A stretch of 17,139 bases of DNA, from assembly GCA_023389045.1 (NCBI GenBank), contig JAEWEZ010000018.1:1-17139 (forward strand), written 5' to 3'. A program made the position numbers and the translations under genes. The stretch's first letter is position 1. Each line of letters begins with the position of its first letter. Under the pieces are notes generated by a model, which was not told the DNA's origin, did no database searches, and was given only the letters and a program-made list of their open reading frames with translations. Positions 6,967 to 13,727 of the stretch are shown here, in pieces. The stretch comes from Actinomycetes bacterium. Its GTDB lineage: Bacteria > Actinomycetota > Actinomycetes > Actinomycetales > Dermabacteraceae.

Positions 6967-7431
6967 GTGGTCCACATCGTTTTTCATGAGCCCCGCATCG
7001 CCGGAAACACCGGCAATACGATCCGCCTTGCCGCCGTCACCGGGGCTGTGCTGCACCTCGTCGAACCCCTCGGTTTCGACTTTGAAGATTCCAAGCTCAA
7101 ACGTGCGGGGCTCGACTACCACGATCTGGCCGAGCTGCGGATCCATCCGAACCTGGATGCCGCTTTCGCCTCCCTCCCACAGTCCCGGGTCTTCGCCTTT
7201 ACCGGTCACGCCCAGACCACCTTCGAGACGGTGCAGTACGAGCGTGACGATGTGCTGCTGTTCGGCTGTGAGCCGACGGGCCTTCCGGAATCTGCGCTGG
7301 CACATCCGCGAATCACCCAACAGCTGCGGATCCCGATGCTGCCCGCACGCCGCTCCCTGAATCTCGCCAATGCCGCCTCGATCGCGGTCTACGAGGCTTG
7401 GCGCCAACTCGGCTACGACGGCGCCGTCTGA
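6967..7431 (+). CDS. trmL: tRNA (cytidine/uridine-34 2'-O) methyltransferase TrmL
   Basis: SPOUT-class SAM-dependent enzyme that 2'-O-methylates the wobble base of tRNA-Leu isoacceptors. The 154-aa protein is full length for TrmL and shows PRIAGNTGNTIR (9-20), LHLVEPLGFDF (29-39), KRAGLDYHDL (45-54), then the trefoil-knot SAM motifs LFGCEPTGLP (98-107) and IPMLPARRSLNLANA (122-136), ending YEAWRQLGY. The GTG at 6967 gives the typical MVHIVF start; GGGAG lies 12-16 bases upstream (6951-6955) and GAGAAT seven bases upstream, so either an SD-led or leaderless message is possible. A leucine tRNA gene lies 770 bp away, but its GAG anticodon is not a classical TrmL substrate (CAA/UAA in E. coli), so I draw no link. 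Confidence 0.93.
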   Translation: MVHIVFHEPRIAGNTGNTIRLAAVTGAVLHLVEPLGFDFEDSKLKRAGLDYHDLAELRIHPNLDAAFASLPQSRVFAFTGHAQTTFETVQYERDDVLLFGCEPTGLPESALAHPRITQQLRIPMLPARRSLNLANAASIAVYEAWRQLGYDGAV

Positions 7432-7444
7432 TTCACCACCGCCC

Positions 7445-7972
7445 TCACCCGCCTCCCGTCGTGCCGAGCGCGGAAGCAATGAGCGGAGCCCCGAGCAGCC
7501 CCAGGCAGGGGCAGGCCAGGAGCATCGGCCCGGCCGGAATGCGAACGTCGGCCCGTCCCGTGCGTGCCAGCACAACCACCCCGAGCACCGCGGCCAGAAC
7601 CATGGCCCCCAGCGCACCCGCGATAAAGACCTCACCACCGAGGGCGCAGGCCATGAGCACCACGACGGGTGTGGTTTTCGCGTCCCCCATGCCCAAGAGC
7701 GCAGGGGCAAGAAGCGCGATCAGGATGGCACTGAAGCCCAGGATCGCGGCGAGCACTAGCGCCACCCGCAGCGAGGGCAGCAGTGCCGGCTGCACCAGAG
7801 CGCAGAGAAGAACGGCGAGAAGGGTGGTGCCGGTCAGCACTGCCACGCGGCGATTCGGAAGGCGATGCGCGGAGGCATCGATCCAGGCAAGCATCGCAGC
7901 CTGCGGAACATAAACGAGCAGCAGCACCCCGAGGAGCAGCGGGGGAGCGGCGGCGAGAACAGCGGTATTCAT
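7445..7972 (-). CDS. Short prepilin peptidase (A24 family, type IV leader peptidase)
   Basis: Membrane aspartic protease that trims the leader of type IV pilin-like proteins. 175 aa with about six hydrophobic segments. Catalytic Asp32 lies in WIDASAHRLPNR and Asp97 in GMGDAKT, the paired motifs of the family. It lacks the N-terminal cysteine-bearing methylation domain of PilD, so it is the short form, as in FlpP/TadV or actinobacterial TapD-like proteins. The ATG at 7972 has no clear SD. It converges with trmL with a gap of 13 bases. No pilin, secretion ATPase or other pilus gene is in the window, so its substrate must be elsewhere. Confidence 0.88.
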   Translation of the reverse strand: MNTAVLAAAPPLLLGVLLLVYVPQAAMLAWIDASAHRLPNRRVAVLTGTTLLAVLLCALVQPALLPSLRVALVLAAILGFSAILIALLAPALLGMGDAKTTPVVVLMACALGGEVFIAGALGAMVLAAVLGVVVLARTGRADVRIPAGPMLLACPCLGLLGAPLIASALGTTGGG

Positions 7973-8025
7973 GACCGGACCAGTTCAGCAGCCCGCCTGT
8001 CGAACGTCACCCACCGGCCTGATCT

Positions 8026-8034
8026 TGTGGATAA
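8026..8034 (-). promoter_or_regulatory. Perfect DnaA box (TTATCCACA)
   Basis: TGTGGATAA on the plus strand equals TTATCCACA on the minus strand, an exact match to the classical DnaA-box consensus. It lies in the 132-base gap upstream of the prepilin peptidase. At the base composition of this window a perfect match is expected far less than once in 17 kb. It is isolated, so this is not an origin; it could be a titration or regulatory site. Confidence 0.5.
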
Positions 8035-8104
8035 CCCGGAGTGGGGAGGGAAGCCGCACCCGCGCGCATCGAAACCAATCCTTAGCGCGCCAGAGCCTCA
8101 GCAC

Positions 8105-8395
8105 TCAGTCGAAAGCTCCGAGCGTGGACTGCACCCGCTGGATCCGTCGGCGCATCCACACCTTCTTACCCCCGCCCATGAACAGGCGGGTGCGCGCATG
8201 CTCCCACCGCCCATACTCGGCCTGATCAGTGAGTTCCGCCCTCACCTGCCCGATCGAGGAACCGCGCGGCACAGTGATGATCTGGAACTCGTAGTCCTCC
8301 AGGCGCCGTCCCTTTTCCACCGGCAGGTCACGTCGTCCCTGCGGATGCGCCACATGCTCGATACGGGCTTCGAGGGCGGTGCGGGGGTGGGGCAC
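8105..8395 (-). CDS. DUF5703 family protein
   Basis: Small conserved actinobacterial protein of unknown function. The domain is residues 34-88: DYEFQIITVPRGSSIGQVRAEL, then TDQAEYGRWEHARTRLF and VWMRRRIQRV, which I recognise as the DUF5703 pattern. I place the start at the GTG at 8395, because AGGAGG (8401-8406) lies exactly five bases upstream, giving 96 aa; a GTG nearer the domain (VEKGRRLEDYEF) has a poorer site and the longer frame to 8596 has none. The first 33 residues are therefore an extension relative to most family members (about 60 aa). Divergent from the acidic protein gene; near uppP and mshC, as in other actinobacteria. Function unknown. Confidence 0.8.
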   Translation of the reverse strand: MPHPRTALEARIEHVAHPQGRRDLPVEKGRRLEDYEFQIITVPRGSSIGQVRAELTDQAEYGRWEHARTRLFMGGGKKVWMRRRIQRVQSTLGAFD

Positions 8396-8576
8396 AAGAA
8401 CCTCCTGAACGTGGAACTCATCGGGGGATGAGCCTGGGTATGAGCGTCGGTAAGAGACCTGGTGAACGCAAGATCCCGACATCCGGAACCCCGGTGGCGT
8501 CCGGTACGCCGCAACGGAGTTGCCGAATCGACACCGGATCGGGTCCGATGACTGTCCATTCTGGCCCGGGACGCGG

Positions 8577-8582
8577 TACGGT
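8577..8582 (+). promoter_or_regulatory. -10 box of a probable leaderless promoter (acidic protein gene)
   Basis: TACGGT followed by six bases (ccaagc) and the ATG at 8589. With a transcription start six to seven bases after the box, the mRNA would begin at the start codon. No Shine-Dalgarno precedes this gene. Confidence 0.5.
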
Positions 8583-8588
8583 CCAAGC

Positions 8589-8963
8589 ATGAACACGGAT
8601 CCTCGCTCCGCCCTCGCCGCGCTGATCGCCGCCTTCGAGCGGCACTACGAGGCCGTTGCCGCCTCACGCGGTGACGACGATCCCCATCTGGACGCCGCCA
8701 CCGAGCGCCTTGCCGACGCCTTCAACCTTTACGACGACGCCCTCTTTGACTCCTTCGACGTCTCCACCCCCTTCGTGGTCTTCGACGGGGACGATGACGA
8801 TGAGGACGATGACGAGGACGACTGGGAAGACATCGACGACCTCGATGACGATGACCTCGACGACGAGGACTGGGACGAGGACGACGATGACGACGAGTGG
8901 GACGACGACGAGGAGTGGGAGGACGAGGACGACGAGGACGACGACGCCCCGCGTCGCCGCTGA
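8589..8963 (+). CDS. Highly acidic conserved actinobacterial protein
   Basis: 124-aa protein with two parts. Residues 1-66 form a helical region, MNTDPRSALAALIAAFERHYEAV... then a conserved-looking ATERLADAFNLYDDALFDSFDVSTPFVVFD. Residues 67-119 are almost solely Asp, Glu and Trp, followed by a basic PRRR end. The organisation (short helical domain plus Asp/Glu tail) matches an actinobacterial family seen next to uppP/DUF5703 genes, whose role is unknown; some members carry a primosome-related name that I would not trust. The tail could mimic nucleic acid or bind basic proteins, which is inference. The tail DNA is a GAY/GAG repeat tract prone to slippage. The start has no SD and appears leaderless. 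Confidence 0.82.
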   Translation: MNTDPRSALAALIAAFERHYEAVAASRGDDDPHLDAATERLADAFNLYDDALFDSFDVSTPFVVFDGDDDDEDDDEDDWEDIDDLDDDDLDDEDWDEDDDDDEWDDDEEWEDEDDEDDDAPRRR

Positions 8964-9064
8964 CTCTCGCCACCGCCACTCACCGCCACTCATCGCGCCC
9001 CGTGAGAACGGCCCCTACCGCCGTCGCCACGGGATCCGCACGTAACCTTCACCTCGAACAGCGC

Positions 9065-9095
9065 CGCGGCGCCGGGTAGATCGCCCGGCGCCGCG
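9065..9095. terminator. GC-rich hairpin, candidate terminator after the acidic protein gene
   Basis: Perfect 12-bp stem: cgcggcgccggg (9065-9076) pairs with cccggcgccgcg (9084-9095) around the loop tagatcg. It lies about 100 bases after the acidic gene's stop and 84 bases before uppP. No T-run follows. The rest of the 8964-9178 gap shows no gene. Confidence 0.6.
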
Positions 9096-9178
9096 TACTG
9101 TGTCCAGGGCGCCCCCAGCGCCCCCTCAACCCGGTCCACCCCGCCCGCCCGTCGGGCCCGCAGCACCAGGAGCCGCCC

Positions 9179-10051
9179 GTGAGCTTCCTCGACGCGATCA
9201 TCCTCGGCATCGTCCAGGCCCTCACCGAGTTCCTTCCCGTCTCCTCCAGCGCGCATGTGCGCGTGGTCGGAGAAATGCTGAACCCCGGGCAGGACCCGGG
9301 CGCCGCCTTCACCGCGATCATCCAGCTCGGCACTGAAACCGCCGTGCTGATCTACTTCTGGAAAGACATCACCCGGATCATCACCAAGTGGTTCAAAGCC
9401 CTCGCCGGCAAAGTGCCGCACTCTGATCCGGATGTGCGCATGGGCTGGCTCGTCATCATCGGCTCCATCCCGATCGGTGTGCTCGGCCTGCTCTTCGAGG
9501 ACCAGATCGACTTCGCACTGCGCAACCTGTACATCACCGCCACCATGCTGATCCTCTTCGGCATTCTGCTCGGTGTGGCCGACCGGATCGCCCCGCACCG
9601 CAAGGAACTCGATCAGCTCACCGTGCGCGACGGCATCCTCTACGGCTTCGCGCAGGCCCTCGCTTTGATCCCGGGCGTGTCCCGCTCCGGCGGCACCATC
9701 ACCGCGGGTCTGCTCATGGGGTACAGCCGCCAGGCCGCTGCCCGCTACGCCTTCCTGCTCGCCGTGCCCGCGGTTTTCGCCTCCGGCCTGTACAAGGCTG
9801 CGAAGGATGTGCCGCCGCTGTTCACCGCAGAGGGCGCGCAGGCGGCTGCCGCCGCCGGTGAACCCTCGCTGGCCGCCATCATCGTCGCGACCCTCGTCTC
9901 CTTCGGCCTGGGCTACGCGGTCATCGTCTGGTTCATGCGGCTCATCCAGAATCGCTCCTACGCGATCTTCGTGATCTACCGGATCGCCGCCGGCGTTCTT
10001 CTTCTCGCCCTGCTCGGCACCGGCGTGCTCGATCCACTAGCCGGGGCCTGA
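9179..10051 (+). CDS. uppP: Undecaprenyl-diphosphatase UppP (BacA)
   Basis: Polytopic membrane phosphatase that converts undecaprenyl diphosphate to the monophosphate carrier for peptidoglycan synthesis; overproduction gives bacitracin resistance. 290 aa, normal for the family. Motif 1, EFLPVSSSAH (Glu17-His26), and motif 2, IPGVSRSG (164-171, with the catalytic-site Arg169 and Ser170), are intact, with about eight hydrophobic segments. The GTG at 9179 has AGGAG six bases upstream. A loop at 210-232 (residues around AEGAQAAAAAGEPS) is Ala-rich. Its stop codon lies within a hairpin (10041-10059). uppP beside mshC is conserved in actinobacteria. Confidence 0.96.
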   Translation: MSFLDAIILGIVQALTEFLPVSSSAHVRVVGEMLNPGQDPGAAFTAIIQLGTETAVLIYFWKDITRIITKWFKALAGKVPHSDPDVRMGWLVIIGSIPIGVLGLLFEDQIDFALRNLYITATMLILFGILLGVADRIAPHRKELDQLTVRDGILYGFAQALALIPGVSRSGGTITAGLLMGYSRQAAARYAFLLAVPAVFASGLYKAAKDVPPLFTAEGAQAAAAAGEPSLAAIIVATLVSFGLGYAVIVWFMRLIQNRSYAIFVIYRIAAGVLLLALLGTGVLDPLAGA

Positions 10052-10059
10052 GACCCCGG
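10041..10059. terminator. Small hairpin spanning the uppP stop codon
   Basis: CCGGGG (10041-10046) pairs with CCCCGG (10054-10059) around a seven-base loop containing the TGA. It separates uppP from the independent mshC promoter. Six pairs and no T-run, so only a weak terminator candidate. Confidence 0.35.
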
Positions 10060-10094
10060 GCGGCACTGCTGGCCCGCATTCAGACGGGCGCGCG

Positions 10095-10100
10095 TAGGAT
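10095..10100 (+). promoter_or_regulatory. -10 box of a probable leaderless promoter (mshC)
   Basis: TAGGAT, then six bases (cccagc), then the GTG start at 10107. No Shine-Dalgarno is present. Same geometry as the boxes before 8589, 12365 and 13728. Confidence 0.5.
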
Positions 10101-10106
10101 CCCAGC

Positions 10107-11426
10107 GTGCGCACCTGGACCTCCCCATCGATCACGCCCCTGCCCGCGAGCGGTCTTCCGCTGCGTCTGCACGACACCCGCACCGGCCGCCCGGTACCGT
10201 TGGTTCCACTGCGCGAAGGCATAGCGCGCCTCTACGTCTGCGGAATCACGCCCTACGACTCCACGCATATGGGGCACGCGATGACGTACCACAGCGCCGA
10301 CCTCATGCGCCGCGCCCTGCTCGATACCGGCTACCAGGTGCAGGTCGCCCAAAACATCACCGATGTGGACGATCCGCTCTTTGAACGCGCCGACCGCGAT
10401 GGCGTGGACTGGAAAGAACTCGCAGCCTCCCAGGTGGAGCTTTTCGCGGGCGATATGGAAGCCCTGCGCATCGCCGCCCCCGACACCTACCTCTCGGTGA
10501 GCGAAGCGATGGACGGGATCATCCGCACCGTGCAGCAGCTGCATGAGCGCGGCCGCGCCTATGCGCTCCCGGCCACGGACGCTGCCGAGGCGGAGGCCTG
10601 CGACTGGTATCTCGACCTTGCCGCCGACGGGGCGCTGGGTGATGTCTCGGGCTGGAACCGGGAGGAGATGCTCGCGGTTTTTGCTGAGCGCGGAGGGGAC
10701 CCGGACCGCCCCGGCAAGCGCGACCCCCTGGATCCCCTGCTGTGGCGGGCGCGCCGCGAGGGGGAGCCCTCCTGGGATGCGGGAGAGCTCGGGCAGGGCC
10801 GACCGGGCTGGCACGTCGAATGCGTCTGCATCGCCGAGCACGGCCTGGATTTGCCCTTCGATGTGCAGGCCGGGGGACGCGATCTGATCTTCCCCCACCA
10901 TGACCTCTCCGCCGCCCATGCGGTGGCCCTCGGGCGCCCCTTCGCCTCCCTCTACGCCCACGCCGGCATGGTCGCCTATGAGGGAACGAAGATGAGCAAG
11001 TCCCTGGGCAATCTCGTCTTTGTTTCACGCCTGGTCGCGGAAGGAACCGACCCGGCGGCGATCCGACTCGTGCTGCTCGCGCACCATTACCGCAGCGATT
11101 GGGAGTGGACCGCCGAGGAACTCGAACGCGCCACGATCCGTCTGCAGGCCTACCGGGCTCGTGCTGCGCAGGGCGGCGCGGGGAATCAGGGGGCCGACGG
11201 GGCTGATGCAGCGGTGGTCGAGCAGATGCGTGCAGCCCTGCGCGATGACCTCAACACCCCGCGGGTGCTGGAGATCCTGGATGCCTGGGCGGGCCTGGAG
11301 GCCGCATCTGAGGCGGGGCACGGCGCAGATTCCGGGGAGGGGCCGACGGGGGCGCTGCCGGAGAATGCTCCGGCTGATGTGCCTGCGGCCGTGGATGCTC
11401 TGCTGGGGATGGACCTGCGGGTGTGA
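10107..11426 (+). CDS. mshC: Mycothiol ligase MshC (cysteine:GlcN-Ins ligase)
   Basis: ATP-dependent ligation of L-cysteine to GlcN-Ins, the penultimate step of mycothiol synthesis; a cysteinyl-tRNA synthetase relative. 439 aa. Seen: the class I signature THMGHA (53-58), the KMSKS loop (295-299), and zinc ligands Cys45 (YVCGITPYD), Cys239 (WHVEC) and His264 (FPHHDL). NITDVDDPLFERA and the GDVSGW segment distinguish MshC from CysS. The family is usually about 410 residues; the surplus is in two Gly/Ala/Asp linkers in the C-terminal helical region (352-372 and 400-428), each encoded with a copy of GGGCCGACGGGG (11191 and 11340). The GTG start at 10107 is supported by a -10 box six bases upstream. 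Converges with the PAC2 gene. Confidence 0.95.
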   Translation: MRTWTSPSITPLPASGLPLRLHDTRTGRPVPLVPLREGIARLYVCGITPYDSTHMGHAMTYHSADLMRRALLDTGYQVQVAQNITDVDDPLFERADRDGVDWKELAASQVELFAGDMEALRIAAPDTYLSVSEAMDGIIRTVQQLHERGRAYALPATDAAEAEACDWYLDLAADGALGDVSGWNREEMLAVFAERGGDPDRPGKRDPLDPLLWRARREGEPSWDAGELGQGRPGWHVECVCIAEHGLDLPFDVQAGGRDLIFPHHDLSAAHAVALGRPFASLYAHAGMVAYEGTKMSKSLGNLVFVSRLVAEGTDPAAIRLVLLAHHYRSDWEWTAEELERATIRLQAYRARAAQGGAGNQGADGADAAVVEQMRAALRDDLNTPRVLEILDAWAGLEAASEAGHGADSGEGPTGALPENAPADVPAAVDALLGMDLRV

Positions 11427-11485
11427 GTCTCCTGCGGATGGGCGGCTGACTCCTCAGCGGATGCGAGGCGAGGCAGGGCTCAGGA

Positions 11486-11556
11486 GCGTCGGCAAGAAGG
11501 GCCGTCGGCGATAGGGGCTGCCGGCGCTACAGTCCGTCGGGGTCAGGCCCGTCGGC
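11486..11556 (+). repeat. Degenerate ~16-bp repeats with CGTCGGC core between convergent genes
   Basis: Cores at 11486 (gcgtcggc), 11502 (ccgtcggc), 11534 (ccgtcggg) and 11549 (ccgtcggc) are spaced 16, 32 and 15 bases, with a decayed unit at 11518 (ctgccggc) filling the gap. Upstream, 11428-11470 holds a second loose direct repeat (ctcctgcggatg and ctcctcagcggatg). The 132-base region separates mshC and the PAC2 gene and holds no gene. Confidence 0.55.
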
Positions 11557-11558
11557 CC

Positions 11559-12365
11559 CTAACGATCATCCCGGCGCCGCAGGAACTGCTCAAACTGCTG
11601 CGCAATCGCATCGCCCGTGGCTTCCGGAAGATCCGTGGCATCCTTCGCCTGCTCCAGGCGCCGCACATACGCGGCAACATCCTGATCGGTACGCGCGAGT
11701 TCATCGACCCCGCGCTCCCAGGCCGCTGCGGCTTCCATCAGATCCTCAACCGGGATCGGCGTCTCCAGATGCTGCTGCATCTGCTCGATCAGCGCGAGAG
11801 TGGCCTTCGGATTCGGGCCCTGCGAGACATAGTGCGGCACCTGCACCCACAGACTGCGCGTTCTCATGCCGATGCTGGCGCTGGAACGCACCAGCACCGT
11901 CGGCACCCCGATCGGACCCTCATACAGATCCTCCCCGGGCACCGTGTCCCCCGCCGGAAGCTCGCGTCGATCCGAGACCGGAAGCGGGCGCGTATGCGGA
12001 ACATCCGCGAGCAGCGCGCCCAGGCTGATCATCTCCGTCGCCCCCAGATCCTGCAGCAGATCCACCAGCTCATCGCAGTAGCTCTTCCAGCGCAGCGAGG
12101 GCTCCGGCCCGACCACCGTGATGATCTGCGGGCCGCTCGGCGGCTCCACCAGGCGTAACTCCGTATCGGGCCAGTCGATCACGCGCCGCCCGTCATCATC
12201 GGTGCGGATCACGGGACGGTTCACCTGGAAGTCGATGTACTCCTCGGAATCAACGACGCCCACGCGACGAGAGGGCCACACCTCCAGCAGGTGAGAAATG
12301 ACGCCGGTGGAGGCGTCGCCGGCATCGTTCCAGCCGCTGAAGGCGGTCACGGCGATACGATTCAT
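11559..12365 (-). CDS. PAC2 family protein
   Basis: 268-aa member of the PAC2 (proteasome assembly chaperone 2-like) family, widespread in actinobacteria including Rv2125; biochemical role unknown. Seen: the N-terminal AFSGWNDAGDASTGVISHL (8-26), YIDFQVNRPVI, ITVVGPEPSLRWKSYCDEL, and the segment MISLGALLADVPHTRP, all family landmarks; the last 60 residues are helical and charged (LMEAAAAWERGVDEL...QFEQFLRRRDDR). I choose the ATG at 12365 because TATGAT lies exactly six bases before it and the PAC2 fold begins immediately. Divergent from the M50 protease gene and near mpa/dop, a placement shared with mycobacteria, so a link to the Pup pathway is tempting but unproven. Confidence 0.9.
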   Translation of the reverse strand: MNRIAVTAFSGWNDAGDASTGVISHLLEVWPSRRVGVVDSEEYIDFQVNRPVIRTDDDGRRVIDWPDTELRLVEPPSGPQIITVVGPEPSLRWKSYCDELVDLLQDLGATEMISLGALLADVPHTRPLPVSDRRELPAGDTVPGEDLYEGPIGVPTVLVRSSASIGMRTRSLWVQVPHYVSQGPNPKATLALIEQMQQHLETPIPVEDLMEAAAAWERGVDELARTDQDVAAYVRRLEQAKDATDLPEATGDAIAQQFEQFLRRRDDR

Positions 12366-12371
12366 CGGGCC

Positions 12372-12377
12372 ATCATA
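12372..12377 (-). promoter_or_regulatory. -10 box of a probable leaderless promoter (PAC2 gene)
   Basis: TATGAT on the minus strand, six bases (ggcccg) before the ATG. The best -10 match of the four similar sites. A plus-strand TATCCT at 12387-12392 may serve the divergent M50 gene, giving it a leader of about 65 bases with its own ribosome site. Confidence 0.55.
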
Positions 12378-12464
12378 GGCACCGGCTATCCTCGCAGGGC
12401 CGAGGTCCACCGCGATGCGGGGAGAACGGCAACCGAGTACGAACCGCGAGTGAAGGAGCCCCGG

Positions 12465-13619
12465 GTGACAGGACCCCAGCTTCGCCTGCCCGGGCTACCC
12501 CCGATCCAGATCCACCTGGGCACCGTAATTGGCGCCCTCGTGCTCGCGGCGCTGATCCACCCCACCCTCGATATCGGTGCAGAAACCAGCACTGGTGCCC
12601 ACCTGATCCTCGCCGCTGCGATCGCCGTATTCATCCTGCTCTCGGTGCTGTTCCACGAACTCGCCCATGCCGTGGTCGCACGTCTCTTCGGAGCCGAGGT
12701 GGACCACATCGCGCTGACGCTGCTTGGCGGGCATACGCAGTATCAGGCGGTGCGTATGCCGCATCTTGCCTCCATGCTGGTCTCCCTGGCGGGACCGGCC
12801 ACGAACCTTGTGCTCGCAGGGCTCACCTGGGCTGCAGCGAACACCTTCACCCCGCAGGGGATGGAGATTGGGCAGAGCCCGGACCCGACCCAGCGCGCCC
12901 TGCTGGTCTTCCTGCTCTACGCAACTTTCCTGAACCTCGCCCTTGCGATTTTCAATCTGCTCCCGGGGCTGCCGATGGATGGCGGCCGCGCCCTGGAATC
13001 TCTGCTTGCCGCGGTGCTCCCGCGCCGCCGCATCGGAACCGTCATCACCGCCTGGATCGGGCGGGGCATCGCCGTGGCGGTGGTGCTGTGGCCGCTCTCC
13101 GGAATGTGGCGAAGCCAGGAGATGGACACCTCGGATCTGCTGATCCTGCTGTGGGCGGTGCTGATCGCGGGGATGCTCTGGAGCGGGGCAAGCCAGGCGC
13201 TCAGCCGCTCGAAGGTTGAGGAGCGGGTAGAGCATCTGCGCGTGCGGTCCCTGCTTGCCCCGGCCGATGTGCTCGGCCCCGAGACGACGGTGGCCGAGAT
13301 CGTGGCGCGCCCACGACCGGACCGCGTGCTCATCCTCACCCCGCAGCCCGGCCCGCGCGGGCAAGTTGCGCTGGCAGCAGCCCCGAATCCGCGGGCTGTG
13401 CAAGAGGCAGCGGCCTCCGGCGGTGCCGGTGTACCCGCAGGTGCGGTGAGTTCACCGATTGGAACCGTGGGGCTGCTCGCGGCGGACCTGGAGGGACACG
13501 ATCTGGTTGACGCGATGCTCGCACAGCCGCATGCGGCCTACCTGGTGGTGGAGGCCGACGGGGCGGTGCTCGGGGTGGTGCTCTCCCAGCAGGTGAATGA
13601 GGTACTGCACGGCGCCTAA
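12465..13619 (+). CDS. Site-2 protease family (M50) metalloprotease with C-terminal CBS-like region
   Basis: Intramembrane zinc protease, 384 aa. Seen: the zinc motif HELAH (64-68) in the second hydrophobic segment, and the third ligand motif NLLPGLPMDGG (164-174, Asp172), with about six membrane segments up to residue 240. The cytoplasmic remainder (255-384) has the alternating pattern of a CBS pair, like the SpoIVFB/Rip3 subgroup, where CBS domains sense nucleotides. The GTG at 12465 is preceded by AAGGAG with six bases between; the longer open frame upstream has no such site. Its substrate (often a membrane anti-sigma factor) is not encoded here. It lies in the trmI-mpa-dop direction, and trmI starts 109 bases later from its own promoter. 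Confidence 0.9.
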   Translation: MTGPQLRLPGLPPIQIHLGTVIGALVLAALIHPTLDIGAETSTGAHLILAAAIAVFILLSVLFHELAHAVVARLFGAEVDHIALTLLGGHTQYQAVRMPHLASMLVSLAGPATNLVLAGLTWAAANTFTPQGMEIGQSPDPTQRALLVFLLYATFLNLALAIFNLLPGLPMDGGRALESLLAAVLPRRRIGTVITAWIGRGIAVAVVLWPLSGMWRSQEMDTSDLLILLWAVLIAGMLWSGASQALSRSKVEERVEHLRVRSLLAPADVLGPETTVAEIVARPRPDRVLILTPQPGPRGQVALAAAPNPRAVQEAAASGGAGVPAGAVSSPIGTVGLLAADLEGHDLVDAMLAQPHAAYLVVEADGAVLGVVLSQQVNEVLHGA

Positions 13620-13655
13620 GCGCGAATGGGCGATGAGTGCACGGAAAGCGAGACG

Positions 13656-13661
13656 TATACT
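13656..13661 (+). promoter_or_regulatory. Second -10-like box upstream of trmI
   Basis: TATACT differs from the TATAAT consensus at one base and lies 66 bases upstream of the trmI ATG. AGGAGG at 13677-13682 follows it, but no good start codon is within reach of that site; an in-frame TTG at 13695 is 12 bases away. It may be a second trmI promoter. Confidence 0.3.
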
Positions 13662-13715
13662 GCTCCCAGTCGGTCAGGAGGCCGCAGCCCGGGCTTGTTT
13701 GTCAGAGCCCCCGCC

Positions 13716-13721
13716 TATGCT
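13716..13721 (+). promoter_or_regulatory. -10 box of a probable leaderless promoter (trmI)
   Basis: TATGCT, six bases (ggatgc), then the ATG at 13728. A TTGTTT at 13695-13700, 15 bases upstream, is a possible -35 element with short spacing. No Shine-Dalgarno sits at the usual distance from this ATG. Confidence 0.5.
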
Positions 13722-13727
13722 GGATGC

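Noticed and set aside
8664..8993. Antisense frames opposite the acidic gene (poly-Val/Ile or poly-Ser)
   Set aside because: They arise from the GAY/GAG repeat tract read on the other strand and have no independent start or homology.
12291..12464. Upstream extension of the M50 protease and overlap with the PAC2 gene
   Set aside because: The extension crosses the divergent promoter region, lacks conserved residues, and the GTG at 12465 has a good ribosome site.
13626..13727. Longer N-terminus for TrmI starting at 13626
   Set aside because: The extra codons cover promoter-like boxes (TATACT, TATGCT) and encode no conserved sequence; the ATG at 13728 has the leaderless geometry.
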